In this document: one piece after another, positions 27,470 through 37,182 of the stretch
Numbering within the stretch: position 1 is the stretch's first letter
How the letters are laid out: each line of letters starts with the position of its first letter
From: CAWCKS01 sp963796195
GTDB taxonomy: Bacteria > Pseudomonadota > Alphaproteobacteria > Rhizobiales > Xanthobacteraceae
Reading direction: 5' to 3'
Assembly: GCA_963796195.1 (NCBI GenBank)
Contig: CAWCKS010000005.1
Location: 62,001 to 126,000 of the forward strand
Length of the DNA: 64,000 nucleotides
Position numbers and translations under genes: made by a program
The notes under the pieces: model-generated
Seen by the model: only the letters and a program-made list of their open reading frames with translations
What the model was told of the DNA's origin: nothing
Databases searched by the model: none

Positions 27470-27573
27470 AGTAGCGAATGGCGAGTAGGGAGTTGCGAAT
27501 AGAGAATAGAGAAAGACGCGTGGATTGGATCAGGGCTCTACTCGCTATTCGCTATTCGCTATTCGCCACTCGC
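27470..27573. repeat. Inverted repeat with CGCTATT tandem array
   Basis: Between ccdA and the livJ terminator. Three perfect tandem CGCTATT units occupy 27543-27563. 27474-27488 pairs with 27538-27552 at 14 of 15 positions, so the segment can fold into a long hairpin. Confidence 0.7.
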
Positions 27574-27590
27574 ACCCCACGGCCAAACAA

Positions 27591-27620
27591 AATCGCCCCG
27601 GCTTTTTGGCCGGGGCGATT
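27591..27620 (-). terminator. Rho-independent terminator of livJ
   Basis: AATCGCCCCGG/CCGGGGCGATT stem followed on the minus strand by TTTG, 25 bp beyond the livJ stop. Confidence 0.85.
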
Positions 27621-27645
27621 GTCATTCCGCAATGATGAGACGAAC

Positions 27646-28764
27646 TCAGGTGCCCTTCTTGCCCATCTCACCGTATTTGCCGTCCTTGCTCCACTGATAC
27701 ATCACGTAGTCGATGACCGTGATGTCACCCTTGGCATCGAACGAGATCTTGCCGAGCACGGTGTCCCAGGTGCCGGCCTTCATGGTCTCGGCGACTTTCT
27801 TGGCGTCCAGCGTCTTCGCCTTGTTGGCGGCGGCCGCCCACACCTGCAGCGCGGCGTAGGTATAGAGCGTGTAGCCTTCCGGATCGATCTTCTTGGCCTT
27901 GAACTCTGCGACGACCTTCGCGGCTGTCGGCTTTTCGCGCGGGTCTGGGCCGAAGGTCATCATCGTGCCAGTGCCGGCATCGCCGGTGATCGACCAGTAC
28001 TCATTGGTGACCAGCGCGTCGCCGGAGATCAGCTGAGACTTCATGCCCTGGTCGCGCATCTGGCGCAGGATCAGGCCGGCTTCGGTGTGGTAGCCGCCGA
28101 CATAGACGACGTCGATGGCAGCCGCCTTCATCTTCGACACCAGCGCGGTGAAGTCCTTGTCGCCGGCGGTGTAGGACTCGTACATCTTCTCTTTCAGGCC
28201 GGCCTTGTTGAGGGCCTTCTGCGTCTCGTCGGCGAGACCCTTGCCGTAGGTCGACTTGTCGTTGAGGATCGCGACGTTCTTGCCCTTGAAGTTCTTGGCG
28301 ATGAACTGGCCGGCGATGGTGCCCTGCTGGTCGTCACGGCCGCAGACGCGGAACGTGTTCCAGAGCTTGCGTTCGGTGTATTGCGGGTTGGTCGAGGCCG
28401 GCGAAATCTCCAGCACGTTGTTCTCGGCATAGACTTCCGACGCCGGGATCGAGGAGCCCGAGCAGAAGTGACCGATCACCACCGGGACCTTCTCGTCCGA
28501 CAGCTTTTCGGCGACCGAGCGGGCCTGCTTCGGATCGCAGGCGTCATCGCCGACATCGGCCTTCAGCTTCTTGCCGAGCACGCCGCCCGACGCGTTGATC
28601 GCCGCGATCGCGGCATCCATGCCGTTCTTGAACTGCGTTCCGAACGCCGCGTACTGACCGGTCATCGGTCCCGCGACGCCGATGGTGATATCCTGCGCCG
28701 ATGCGGGCGCCGACAAAGCAACCGCGGCACCGAGCGCCAGGCCGAACAGACCAAGATGTTTCAT
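27646..28764 (-). CDS. livJ: Branched-chain amino-acid ABC transporter substrate-binding protein
   Basis: A 372-residue periplasmic binding protein of the LivJ/LivK type. It has a clear signal peptide (MKHLGLFGLALGAAVALSAP, cleavage at ASAQ-D), then the type I binding fold: ITIGVAGPMTGQYAAFGTQF, HFCSGSSIPASEVYAENNVL and DVVYVGGYHTEAGLILRQM. It follows livF and a small membrane protein on the same strand and carries its own terminator. Exact ligand (Leu/Ile/Val or a related compound) cannot be told from sequence. Confidence 0.93.
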   Translation of the reverse strand: MKHLGLFGLALGAAVALSAPASAQDITIGVAGPMTGQYAAFGTQFKNGMDAAIAAINASGGVLGKKLKADVGDDACDPKQARSVAEKLSDEKVPVVIGHFCSGSSIPASEVYAENNVLEISPASTNPQYTERKLWNTFRVCGRDDQQGTIAGQFIAKNFKGKNVAILNDKSTYGKGLADETQKALNKAGLKEKMYESYTAGDKDFTALVSKMKAAAIDVVYVGGYHTEAGLILRQMRDQGMKSQLISGDALVTNEYWSITGDAGTGTMMTFGPDPREKPTAAKVVAEFKAKKIDPEGYTLYTYAALQVWAAAANKAKTLDAKKVAETMKAGTWDTVLGKISFDAKGDITVIDYVMYQWSKDGKYGEMGKKGT

Positions 28765-28861
28765 TCGCTTCTCCTCGCAGCGTGAACTTGCCCAAATGCG
28801 GGCGCAAACGCGGCGGCATTGTTCACCGATTTTCGGAGCAAGTCACCGGCAATTTTGTCAC

Positions 28862-29227
28862 TTACACGCCTTTTGACGCGCTATCCCCGCGTGGCCGCCA
28901 GCTCAGCAGTCCGTTGGGCTCATAGAGCCAGTAGTATTGCCGGACCATTTGCTGCACGCGCGTGTAGCGCCAGGCGAGCGACGCCGTGACGATCAGGCAG
29001 GCGGTTTCGAAGACGTAAGCGAGCGGGACGAACAGCGCCTCCTGAAACAGCGCGAAGTGCAGGAAGCGCACGGCGAATCCGAGCAGGATCATCGAGCGGA
29101 TCACGGCGGACAGCGGCCGCCAGGTCAGCGCGATCGAGCGGCCCGCCTGCCAGGCGCAGCCGCAACCGACGATGAAGGTGATGAAGATCGTCTGCAGCAG
29201 GGTCTCTTCGGTGTAGAGCGCACTCAT
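28862..29227 (-). CDS. Small integral membrane protein of the liv cluster (DUF6867-like)
   Basis: A 121-residue protein with about three or four hydrophobic helices (LLQTIFITFIVGCGCAWQAG, MILLGFAVRFLHFALFQEAL, AYVFETACLIVTASLAWRYT) and a Tyr/Trp-rich C-terminus (QQMVRQYYWLYEPNGLL). Its ATG overlaps the livF stop by 4 bp, and livJ follows, so it belongs to the liv operon. I recall a DUF6867 family at this position in related genomes but could not verify it. Function is unknown; a role with the transporter is inferred from context. Confidence 0.75.
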   Translation of the reverse strand: MSALYTEETLLQTIFITFIVGCGCAWQAGRSIALTWRPLSAVIRSMILLGFAVRFLHFALFQEALFVPLAYVFETACLIVTASLAWRYTRVQQMVRQYYWLYEPNGLLSWRPRGDSASKGV

Positions 29228-29958
29228 TGGTGCCGTCCGCCCTCAAGATAGGCCGCGCGGATTTCCGGACGGCGCAGCAATTCCTCGCCGCTACCGGTGA
29301 TCGTGATTGCGCCGTTGACCATGACGTAGCCGCGATGGGCCAGCCGCAGTGCGTGGTTGGCATTCTGCTCGACGATCAGCACGGTCAGCTTGTCCTGCCG
29401 ATTGAGCGCGCGGATCGCGTCGAAGATTTGGCGGACGATCAATGGCGCAAGGCCGAGCGAAGGCTCGTCGAGCAAAAGGAGCCGCGGCCGGCTCATCAGC
29501 GCGCGGCCGATCGCCAGCATCTGCTGCTCGCCACCGGACAGCGTGCCGCCACGCTGGGTCAGGCGTTCCTTCAGCACGGGGAAGAGCGCAAAGATCCGCT
29601 CGAGGTCGGGCGCGATGTCCGCCTTGTGGTCGCCCGCCGCATCGGCGCCCATTTGCAGGTTTTCCAGAACCGTCATGCGCGGAAAAATGCGGCGGCCCTC
29701 CGGCGCCTGCGCGATGCGCAAGCGCGCCACTTCGTGGGTCGGCACGTTGGTGATGTCGCGGCCGTCGAACATGATGTTGCCGGCAAGCGCGCGCGGCCGG
29801 CCGAAGATCGTCATCATCAGCGTCGATTTTCCCGCGCCGTTGGAGCCAATCAGCGCCACGATCTCGCCGGCGCCGACATCGAGGTCGACACCTTTGAGCG
29901 CGACGATCTTGCCGTAGGCGGCCTGCAGGCCGCGGATCACAAGCAGCGGCTCGCTCAT
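29224..29958 (-). CDS. livF: Branched-chain amino-acid ABC transporter ATP-binding protein LivF
   Basis: A 244-residue ATPase. Walker A GSNGAGKSTLMMTIFG, signature LSGGEQQMLAIGRALM, Walker B LLLLDEPSLGLAP and the H-loop region LIVEQNANHALRL are intact. The lack of the extra LivG-specific insert and the EGRRIFPRMTVLENLQ segment mark it as LivF. ATGA overlaps join it to livG upstream and to the small membrane protein downstream. Confidence 0.95.
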   Translation of the reverse strand: MSEPLLVIRGLQAAYGKIVALKGVDLDVGAGEIVALIGSNGAGKSTLMMTIFGRPRALAGNIMFDGRDITNVPTHEVARLRIAQAPEGRRIFPRMTVLENLQMGADAAGDHKADIAPDLERIFALFPVLKERLTQRGGTLSGGEQQMLAIGRALMSRPRLLLLDEPSLGLAPLIVRQIFDAIRALNRQDKLTVLIVEQNANHALRLAHRGYVMVNGAITITGSGEELLRRPEIRAAYLEGGRHQ

Positions 29959-30797
29959 GCGCGACCCTCGACGACGGCGCTTACCTCGGCCTCGTCGGCG
30001 ACGCCGAGATAGGCCGCGATCACCTTCGGGTCATCGCGGATTTCGCGCGGCGTGCCGTCGGCGATCTTGACGCCGTGGTCGAGCACCACGACGTGGTCGG
30101 AAATCTCCATCACCACCGACATGTCGTGCTCGATCAGCAGGATCGAGGTGCCGCGGTCGCCGCGGATCGACAAGAGCAGCTCGTTGAGCGCGCCACTCTC
30201 GCGGGCGTTCAGGCCCGCGGCCGGCTCGTCAAGGCAGAGCAGCGCCGGCTCCGAGCACATCGCGCGCGCGATCTCGAGCCGGCGCTGGTCGCCATAGGAG
30301 AGATTACCGGCGGCTTCATCGGCGCGCGCCACGAGGCCGATGCGATCGAGCCAGTAACGTGCGAGCTCGATGGCGCGTGCTTCCGCCTGGCGATAGGTGG
30401 GTACGCCGAGCAGGCCGAGCAGGGTGTAGCCGGATGCTTTCATCAGCGTGTTGTGCTGCGCGACCAGCAGGTTCTCCAGCGCGGTCATGCCGGGAAACAG
30501 GCGGATGTTCTGGAACGTGCGCGCGACTTTGGCGAGCTTTGAGATGCGGAAATCGAACAGCCGCTCGAGCAGGAAGGTCTCGCCGTCGGCGTGCCTGAGC
30601 TGCATCATGCCCGTCGTCGGCCGGTAGAAGCCGGTGATGCAATTGAATACCGTGGTCTTGCCGGCGCCGTTCGGGCCGATCAGCGCGGTGATCTTTCCGC
30701 GTGCCGCGGTGAAGCTCAAATCATTGATCGCGACAATGCCGCCGAAACGCATCGACAGGTGCGCGACGTCGAGGATGGCGTCGGCCTCGTCCGTCAT
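29955..30797 (-). CDS. livG: Branched-chain amino-acid ABC transporter ATP-binding protein LivG
   Basis: A 280-residue ATPase with Walker A GPNGAGKTTVFNCITGFYRP, the LivG-type ARTFQNIRLFPGMTALENLL Q-loop region, signature LSYGDQRRLEIARAM, Walker B ALLCLDEPAAGLN and EHDMSVVMEISDHVVVL. ATG at 30797 overlaps the end of livM by 4 bp; the open frame further upstream only shadows livM. Confidence 0.95.
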   Translation of the reverse strand: MTDEADAILDVAHLSMRFGGIVAINDLSFTAARGKITALIGPNGAGKTTVFNCITGFYRPTTGMMQLRHADGETFLLERLFDFRISKLAKVARTFQNIRLFPGMTALENLLVAQHNTLMKASGYTLLGLLGVPTYRQAEARAIELARYWLDRIGLVARADEAAGNLSYGDQRRLEIARAMCSEPALLCLDEPAAGLNARESGALNELLLSIRGDRGTSILLIEHDMSVVMEISDHVVVLDHGVKIADGTPREIRDDPKVIAAYLGVADEAEVSAVVEGRA

Positions 30798-32118
30798 CCG
30801 TGGCCTTCTTTGACCAGCGACGACGAGATCAGGGTGCGCTCGCTGCCGAGATAGATCGTCGGCGCGCGATGGCCGACCAGGCCGCGCGGCCGCCAGATCA
30901 TCAGCAGCACCATGGCGAACCCGAACACCAGCATGCGATACTGCTCGAGGCCGCGGAACAGCTCGGAGCCGCCGATCATGCAGAGCGCGGCGAGCGCGAC
31001 GCCGAGCTGCGAGCCGAGCCCGCCGAGCACGACGATCGCCAGCACCAGGGCCGACTCGACGAACGAGAACGATTCCGGACTGATGAAACCCTGCCGTGTT
31101 GCGAAGAACGCACCGGCGAAACCGCCGAACATCGCGCCGGTTGCGAACGCGGTGAGCTTGGTGGTCGCGATGTTGATGCCGAGCGAGCGGCAGGCAACCT
31201 CGTCCTCGCGCAGCGCTTCCCAGGCACGCCCGATCGGCAGCCGGCGCAGGCGGATCGTGACCCAGTTGGTGAGCAGCGCGAGCAGCAGGATCACGTAGTA
31301 GAGAAAGACGATGCGGTGCGTGGGCGAGAACTCGAGCCCGAGCACGTTCGCAAAGCCGCCTTCGTCCGCGGTGAAGGGAATTCCGAAGAATGACGGCCGC
31401 GGGATCGAGGCAATCCCGTTCGGACCGCCGGTCAGGCTCTGCCAGTTGATGATGATCAGGCGGATGATCTCGCCGAAGGCGAGCGTGACGATGGCGAGAT
31501 AATCTCCGCGCAACCGCAGTACCGGAAAGCCGAGCAGCACGCCCCAAAGCGCGGCGAGGATGCCGGCGACGGGCAGGCAGATCCAGAACGACAGGCCGAA
31601 CGTGGTCGCGAGCAGCGCATAGGAATAGGCGCCGATCGCGTAGAAGGCGACATAGCCGAGGTCGAGCAGGCCGGCGAGGCCGACCACGATGTTCAGGCCC
31701 CAGCCGAGCATCACGTAGGTGAGGATGAGGATGCCAAGGTCGAGGATGTAGCGCTGGCTGTAGAAGATGACCGGCACCAGCACCGCGAAGCCGAGCAGCG
31801 CCGGCGTTGCCGCACTCCGCAGGATATGCAGCCGGCTGGTGAGGCTGACCGGAACAGCGGCGGCGATGTCGTGGCGGCTGAGCCACGTGCGGAAAAGCTC
31901 GACCACGATGCTGCCGGCGAACACGGCCGCGACAATGGCGGCGAGGTCGCCGAACCGGGTCCACCAGGTCAGCTGCCCGTCGGAGCCGGCATCGGTGCGG
32001 ATGCCGATCATCAGGACGAACAGCGCGAACGCAACAACGGCGCTCAAACCCGCACGCTTGAAGATGAACGTAAAGTCTGGCCGCGCCGGCACTGCTGCGG
32101 TGGCCATCTCTCCGGCCA

Positions 32119-32119
<1 letters not shown>
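30794..32119 (-). CDS. livM: Branched-chain amino-acid ABC transporter permease LivM
   Basis: A 441-residue permease with about ten helices. The LivM hallmark GLNIVVGLAGLLDLGYVAFY and the conserved cytoplasmic loop IGRAWEALREDEVACRSLGI are present. An N-terminal extension of about 85 residues contains two extra hydrophobic segments before the conserved core. The start overlaps the livH stop by one base; ATG at 32107 is an alternative. Confidence 0.94.
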
Positions 32120-33033
<914 letters not shown>

Positions 33034-33291
33034 CGGCGCCCGCGATTTATGTCGAACGTGTTCGTCGTCCCCGGCGCCGGTTTTGGCCAGCGCTTCAAAT
33101 TGTTAGCAGCGGGAACCGGGAGCGGCAACGCCGCAGGCCTAGGCAAAAAGCAGCTTTCCACGGCAGTGAGGCGTCTGCAGCACAGCGCGCCGGACGCGCG
33201 GTGGTAAGTGTTCCGCACGGTTCCCCGTGAACGATCGTGGGGCTTGCACGTTGAGGGGAAAGGGCCGGGAGCCACCCCAAGGAGCAATTCC

Positions 33292-33612
33292 ATGTCAAGC
33301 AATCCGCAGACGCCGAACAAGGGCCAGCAGAACCAGGGCAATCCCGGTCAGCAGAAACCAGGCCAGCAGCAAGGCGGCGGACAGCAAAAGCCCGGCCAGC
33401 AGCAGCAGGGCAAGCCCGACCAGCAGGACCCGCGGCGTCAACAGGGCGGCCAGCAGGATCGACGACGAGCTGAACGGGTCGAGACACACAGCAATCGATT
33501 TGAATTGGGAACTCCGCCGCGAGGCGGGGTTCTCGTGTACGGTGCCTGCCCTCGCGCCGGGGTTAAGGTAAACAAAGGGTTTCAATTGAAGGAGCAATTC
33601 GACCAGCGCTAG
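33292..33612 (+). CDS. Gln/Gly/Pro-rich low-complexity small protein
   Basis: A 106-residue frame. The first 60 residues are a low-complexity repeat of GQQ, PGQQ and KPGQQQ units (MSSNPQTPNKGQQNQGNPGQ...), hydrophilic and probably disordered. The tail beyond residue 60 has different composition and may not be part of the native protein; a frameshift near 33465 is possible. ATG at 33292 follows AAGGAG at good spacing. The same 12 bases around that ribosome site (33279-33290) recur at 33589-33600. Function unknown. Confidence 0.5.
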   Translation: MSSNPQTPNKGQQNQGNPGQQKPGQQQGGGQQKPGQQQQGKPDQQDPRRQQGGQQDRRRAERVETHSNRFELGTPPRGGVLVYGACPRAGVKVNKGFQLKEQFDQR

Positions 33613-33645
33613 CTCGTGGCAAAACAGGGCAGGCGAACGCAAACG

Positions 33646-34143
33646 ATGTCGAACATGTTCCGGATCAGCACCATCAACGGTCTTCTGCTCGCGCTCTATT
33701 TCGTGCCGACATGGACGTCGGCTGCGATGAAGATCGTGATCTTCCCGATCCGCGGCCTGTACGATCGCGCCAACATTGGCGCGACGATTTTCTTCACCGA
33801 CTATTTCCACCTGTTCGCGCTCGGCACGATCCGATTCGCGTGGCTGCTGGCGATCGCAAAGTTGCTCGTGGTCGCCTTCTTCGTCGTGTTCATGCTGCTG
33901 ACCGTGGTCGCGGCCTTGCGCAAATCGGGCGACGGCGATGAGGCGCTCGTGATCGCTCTCGGCCTTGGCATCGCGCTCAGCTTCGTCAGCATGATTGTCG
34001 CCTCGATGGTCGGTGAGACTGCTGCAGTGCGTCTGCATGCGACCGAGACCCTGATGCTGATCGGGGGCCATGTGCTGCTCGTGCTCGATCGCCGCCGCAG
34101 CGCGACCACGGCCGAAGCCATTGCGGCGGCTCGCGGAATCTAG
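33646..34143 (+). CDS. Membrane protein of unknown function
   Basis: A protein of about 165 residues with roughly four hydrophobic helices (INGLLLALYFVPTWTSAAMK, FAWLLAIAKLLVVAFFVVFM, ALVIALGLGIALSFVSMIVA, LMLIGGHVLLVL). ATG at 33646 is chosen; a GTG at 33616 in the same frame lacks a good ribosome site. Not recognised. It lies 200 bp upstream of coxG on the same strand and could be transcribed with the cox genes. Confidence 0.65.
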   Translation: MSNMFRISTINGLLLALYFVPTWTSAAMKIVIFPIRGLYDRANIGATIFFTDYFHLFALGTIRFAWLLAIAKLLVVAFFVVFMLLTVVAALRKSGDGDEALVIALGLGIALSFVSMIVASMVGETAAVRLHATETLMLIGGHVLLVLDRRRSATTAEAIAAARGI

Positions 34144-34184
34144 CTTCCGCAAGCGATTCTCGCCGCGGCCCGGCGCTGCCAGGA

Positions 34185-34242
34185 GGCCACCAAGGCCGAC
34201 GATAGTCGAAAGAGTCGGCCACCACGGCCGACCATAGTGGAA
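34185..34242. repeat. Two-copy 26-bp direct repeat upstream of coxG
   Basis: 34185-34210 and 34217-34242 match at 23 of 26 positions with a 32-bp period. Each contains a GGCC-N5-GGCC dyad and a CGAC-NATA-GTSG dyad. Three helical turns apart, 100-160 bp before coxG, they look like paired operator sites. Confidence 0.55.
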
Positions 34243-34344
34243 GGCAGCGCGGCAGCTTGTGGCCTTTTCTTCGCCTTCTCCTTGCATTACCTGATTGACG
34301 CTCCGGGAAATTTCCGCCCGGCCGCGACCTTCGGAGATTTCAAG

Positions 34345-34800
34345 ATGGCTATGACCATGACGGGCGAGGTCCAGCTCGGCGCGCCGCGCGACGTTGTCTG
34401 GGCGAAGCTCAATGACGCCGAAGTTTTGAAGAGCTGCATTCCCGGCTGCGAGGATCTTGAAAAGCTCTCGGACACCGAATTCCGCGCCACCGCGAAGATG
34501 AAGGTCGGCCCGGTCTCGGCGCGCTTCAAGGGCAAGGTCAACCTGAGCGATCTCGATCCGCCCAACGGCTACAAGATCACGGGGGAAGGCGAGGGCGGCG
34601 TCGCCGGCTTCGCCAAGGGCGGCGCCACGGTCAGGCTCGCCGATTCGAACGGCGGCACGCTGCTCACCTATAATGTCGAGGCGCAGATCGGCGGCAAACT
34701 GGCGCAGCTCGGCCAGCGCCTGATCAACGGCTCGGCCAAGAAACTCGCCGATGAGTTCTTTTCGAATTTCGCCGAAGCCGTGCAGGGCAAGCAACCGTGA
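34345..34800 (+). CDS. coxG: CoxG-like SRPBCC protein of the cox cluster
   Basis: A 151-residue START/SRPBCC-fold protein of the carbon-monoxide-dehydrogenase subunit G family, implicated in membrane anchoring or assembly of the enzyme. Marks are MTGEVQLGAPRDVVWAKLND, LKSCIPGCEDLEKLSDTEF, YKITGEGEGGVAGFAKGGA and the C-terminal AKKLADEFFSNFAEAV. ATG at 34345 is chosen because the frame upstream to 34237 is unconserved and runs into the direct repeats. First of the cox genes. Confidence 0.9.
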   Translation: MAMTMTGEVQLGAPRDVVWAKLNDAEVLKSCIPGCEDLEKLSDTEFRATAKMKVGPVSARFKGKVNLSDLDPPNGYKITGEGEGGVAGFAKGGATVRLADSNGGTLLTYNVEAQIGGKLAQLGQRLINGSAKKLADEFFSNFAEAVQGKQP

Positions 34801-34904
34801 CCTGCGGTTGCTCGATAGGAAATTGCCCCCTATCATGACTGGAACCCACCCCAAAAAGGTGTAAGTGACGCCAGTTCGAGAGCTGGATCGGGAGGAAAGT
34901 GCCG

Positions 34905-35378
34905 GTGGCGAAGATTTCTATCACTGTGAACGGAACGACGGCTGCGGCCAATATCGATCCGCGCATGCTGCTCGTGCAGTTCCTGCGCGAGCACTTGAGG
35001 CTGACCGGCACCCATGTCGGCTGCGACACCTCCCAGTGCGGCGCCTGCGTCGTACATTTGAACGGCAAGGCGGTGAAATCCTGCACCGTGCTGGCCGTGA
35101 TGGCCGATGGCGGCAGCGTGACGACGATCGAGGGCCTGGCGGCCGACGGCGCGCCGCTGCATCCGATGCAGGAGGCGTTCCGCCAGAATCACGGCCTGCA
35201 GTGCGGCTTCTGCACCCCCGGCATGATCATGACGGCCGTCGACATGGTGCATCGCAAAGGTAACGACCTCGACGAGCACACCATCCGCGAGGAGCTTGAG
35301 GGCAATCTCTGCCGCTGCACCGGTTACCATAACATCGTCAAGTCGATCGCCGCCGGCGCCAAGGCCATGGCGAAGTAG
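34905..35378 (+). CDS. coxS: CoxS-like (2Fe-2S) small subunit of a molybdenum hydroxylase
   Basis: The iron-sulfur subunit of xanthine-oxidase-family enzymes. Both clusters are seen: the plant-type motif GCDTSQCGACVVHLNGKAVK and the C-terminal pair CGFCTPGM and CRCTGYHNIV. GTG at 34905 has GGAGGA eight bases upstream; GTG at 34899 in the same frame is too close to it. About 157 residues is normal. The expected large subunit gene does not follow; only 57 bp separate it from coxM. Confidence 0.94.
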   Translation: MAKISITVNGTTAAANIDPRMLLVQFLREHLRLTGTHVGCDTSQCGACVVHLNGKAVKSCTVLAVMADGGSVTTIEGLAADGAPLHPMQEAFRQNHGLQCGFCTPGMIMTAVDMVHRKGNDLDEHTIREELEGNLCRCTGYHNIVKSIAAGAKAMAK

Positions 35379-35435
35379 GACGCCGACGTCTCATGCGCGG
35401 GCCACTGACAATTCGCGAGCTTTAAGGATCGCATC

Positions 35436-36236
35436 ATGTACGAATTCAAATTCAGCCGTCCCGGCACCGTGCGGCAGGCGGCCAATCTCCTCGCCAAGAC
35501 CGAGGACGCCAAGCTGGTGGCCGGCGGGCACACGCTAATTCCGGTGCTGAAGCAGCGGCTCGCCAAGCCGACGCACCTGATCGATCTGTCGAAGATCGAA
35601 GGCCTCGACAGCATCGAGATAAAAGGCCGCTCGCTCGTGATCGGTGCGATGGCGCGTCATGCCAGTGTCGCAAATTCGGCGGTAGTCGGCGAAGCGATCC
35701 CGGCGCTGGCGAAGCTTGCCGGCATGATCGGCGATCCCGCGGTGCGCCACATGGGCACGATCGGCGGCTCGATCGCCAACAACGATCCGACCGCGGATTA
35801 TCCGGCAGCCTGCCTTGCACTCGATGCGACCATCGTTACCAACAAGCGCAAGATCAAGGCCGATGATTTCTTCAAGGGCCTGTTCACGACTGCGCTGGAG
35901 GCCGACGAGGTGATCACCCGCGTGCAGTTCCCGCTGGCGAAGAAGGCGGCCTACGTCAAGTTCCGCAACCAGGCCTCACGCTACGCGTTGGTCGGTGTGT
36001 TCGTCGCGAAGCGGCCATCGGAAACCCGCGTCGCGGTGACAGGCGCCGGCGGCAATGGCGTGTTCCGCGTGAAGTCATTTGAGGAGGCGCTGAAGAAGCG
36101 CTTCTCGCCGAAATCGCTTGCCGGGCTGACGGTGCCCGCCGACGGCCTGAACAGCGACCTGCACGGCAGTGCCGAGTACCGTGCGCACCTGATCGGCGTA
36201 CTGGCCGTCCGCGCGGTCGAGGAAGCCAACGCGTAA
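35436..36236 (+). CDS. coxM: CoxM-like FAD-binding medium subunit of a molybdenum hydroxylase
   Basis: A 266-residue FAD subunit, passing electrons from the iron-sulfur clusters to the acceptor. Both FAD pyrophosphate loops are intact: VAGGHTLIPVLKQRLAKP near residue 29 and GTIGGSIANNDPTADYPAAC near residue 106. MYEFKFSRPGTVRQAANLLA at the start fits the family. It needs a large molybdopterin subunit for catalysis, and none is in the window. Confidence 0.94.
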   Translation: MYEFKFSRPGTVRQAANLLAKTEDAKLVAGGHTLIPVLKQRLAKPTHLIDLSKIEGLDSIEIKGRSLVIGAMARHASVANSAVVGEAIPALAKLAGMIGDPAVRHMGTIGGSIANNDPTADYPAACLALDATIVTNKRKIKADDFFKGLFTTALEADEVITRVQFPLAKKAAYVKFRNQASRYALVGVFVAKRPSETRVAVTGAGGNGVFRVKSFEEALKKRFSPKSLAGLTVPADGLNSDLHGSAEYRAHLIGVLAVRAVEEANA

Positions 36237-36258
36237 GCGTGGGCGAAGCAGCAACAGG

Positions 36259-37169
36259 ATGATAGCAGCCACGATCCCCAATTCCGTTGACGCCACGCTC
36301 AGCTGTTGACCGCGCAGGGTTACTTCGCCGAGCGTCCACTTGCGACCGTGACATTCCTGTCGCTGCGCATGGGCCGGCCGCTGTTTCTTGAAGGCGAGGC
36401 CGGCGTCGGCAAGACCGAGATCGCCAAGGTGCTGTCGGCGGCGCTGGGGCGCAAGCTGATCCGCCTGCAGTGCTACGAAGGTCTCGACGTCGCGTCGGCC
36501 GTCTACGAGTGGAATTCTTCCGCCCAGATGATCGCGATCCGCCTTGCCGAAGCAACCGGCGAGACCGACCGCGCCGGCTGGCCCACGACATCTTCGCCGA
36601 ACAGTACCTGATCAAGCGGCCGCTGCTGCAGGCGCTGGAGCCCGATCCGGCGGGCCCCCCGGTGCTGTTGATCGACGAACTCGACCGCGCCGACGAAGCG
36701 TTCGAGGCCTTCCTGCTGGAAATCCTGTCCGACTTCCAGGTCACGATCCCGGAGCTCGGCACGATACGTGCGGCGCAACCGCCGATCGTAATCATCACCT
36801 CGAACCGCACCCGCGAAATCCATGACGCGCTGAAGCGGCGCTGCCTCTATCACTGGGTCGGCTATCCCTCAGCCGACCGCGAGATCGCGATCGTCAAGTC
36901 GAAGGTGCTCGGGCATTTCGGCAAAGCTGTCGCAGCAGGTGGTCGCGTTCGTGCAGGCGCTGCGCGACGAGGATCTGTTCAAGGCGCCCGGCGTCGCCGA
37001 GACGCTCGACTGGGCGACTGCGCTGCGCGAGCTCGATGCGCGCTCGCTGACGCCGCAGGTGGTCGGCGAGACACTCGGCGCGCTGCTCAAATATCAGGAC
37101 GACATCGTCCGCATGCAGGGCGATACGCTGACCAAGACATTGGACAACGCGCTGGAAAAGGCGAAGTAG
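36259..37169 (+). pseudogene. coxD: CoxD-like MoxR AAA+ ATPase, three frameshifts
   Basis: CoxD is a MoxR-type chaperone ATPase needed to mature the molybdenum active site. ATG at 36259 starts ATIPNSVDATLS; a missing base near 36303 moves reading to LTAQGYFAERPLATVTFLS with Walker A EGEAGVGKTEIAKVL. A second shift near 36580 leads to AHDIFAEQYLIKRPLLQAL, Walker B VLLIDELDRADEAFEAFLLE and sensor ITSNRTREIHDALKRRCLYH. A third near 36912 gives SAKLSQQVVAFVQALRDEDL to the stop. All motifs survive, so indel errors are a real possibility. Confidence 0.85.
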
Positions 37170-37182
37170 GTTTACATTCTCT

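Noticed and set aside
27470..27573. Possible CRISPR-like tandem array
   Set aside because: The CGCTATT units are 7 bp with no spacers; it is a simple tandem and inverted repeat.
33295..34854. 519-residue open frame on the minus strand
   Set aside because: It runs antisense through the Gln-rich, membrane-protein and coxG genes; composition is typical of high-GC antisense frames and no domain is recognisable.
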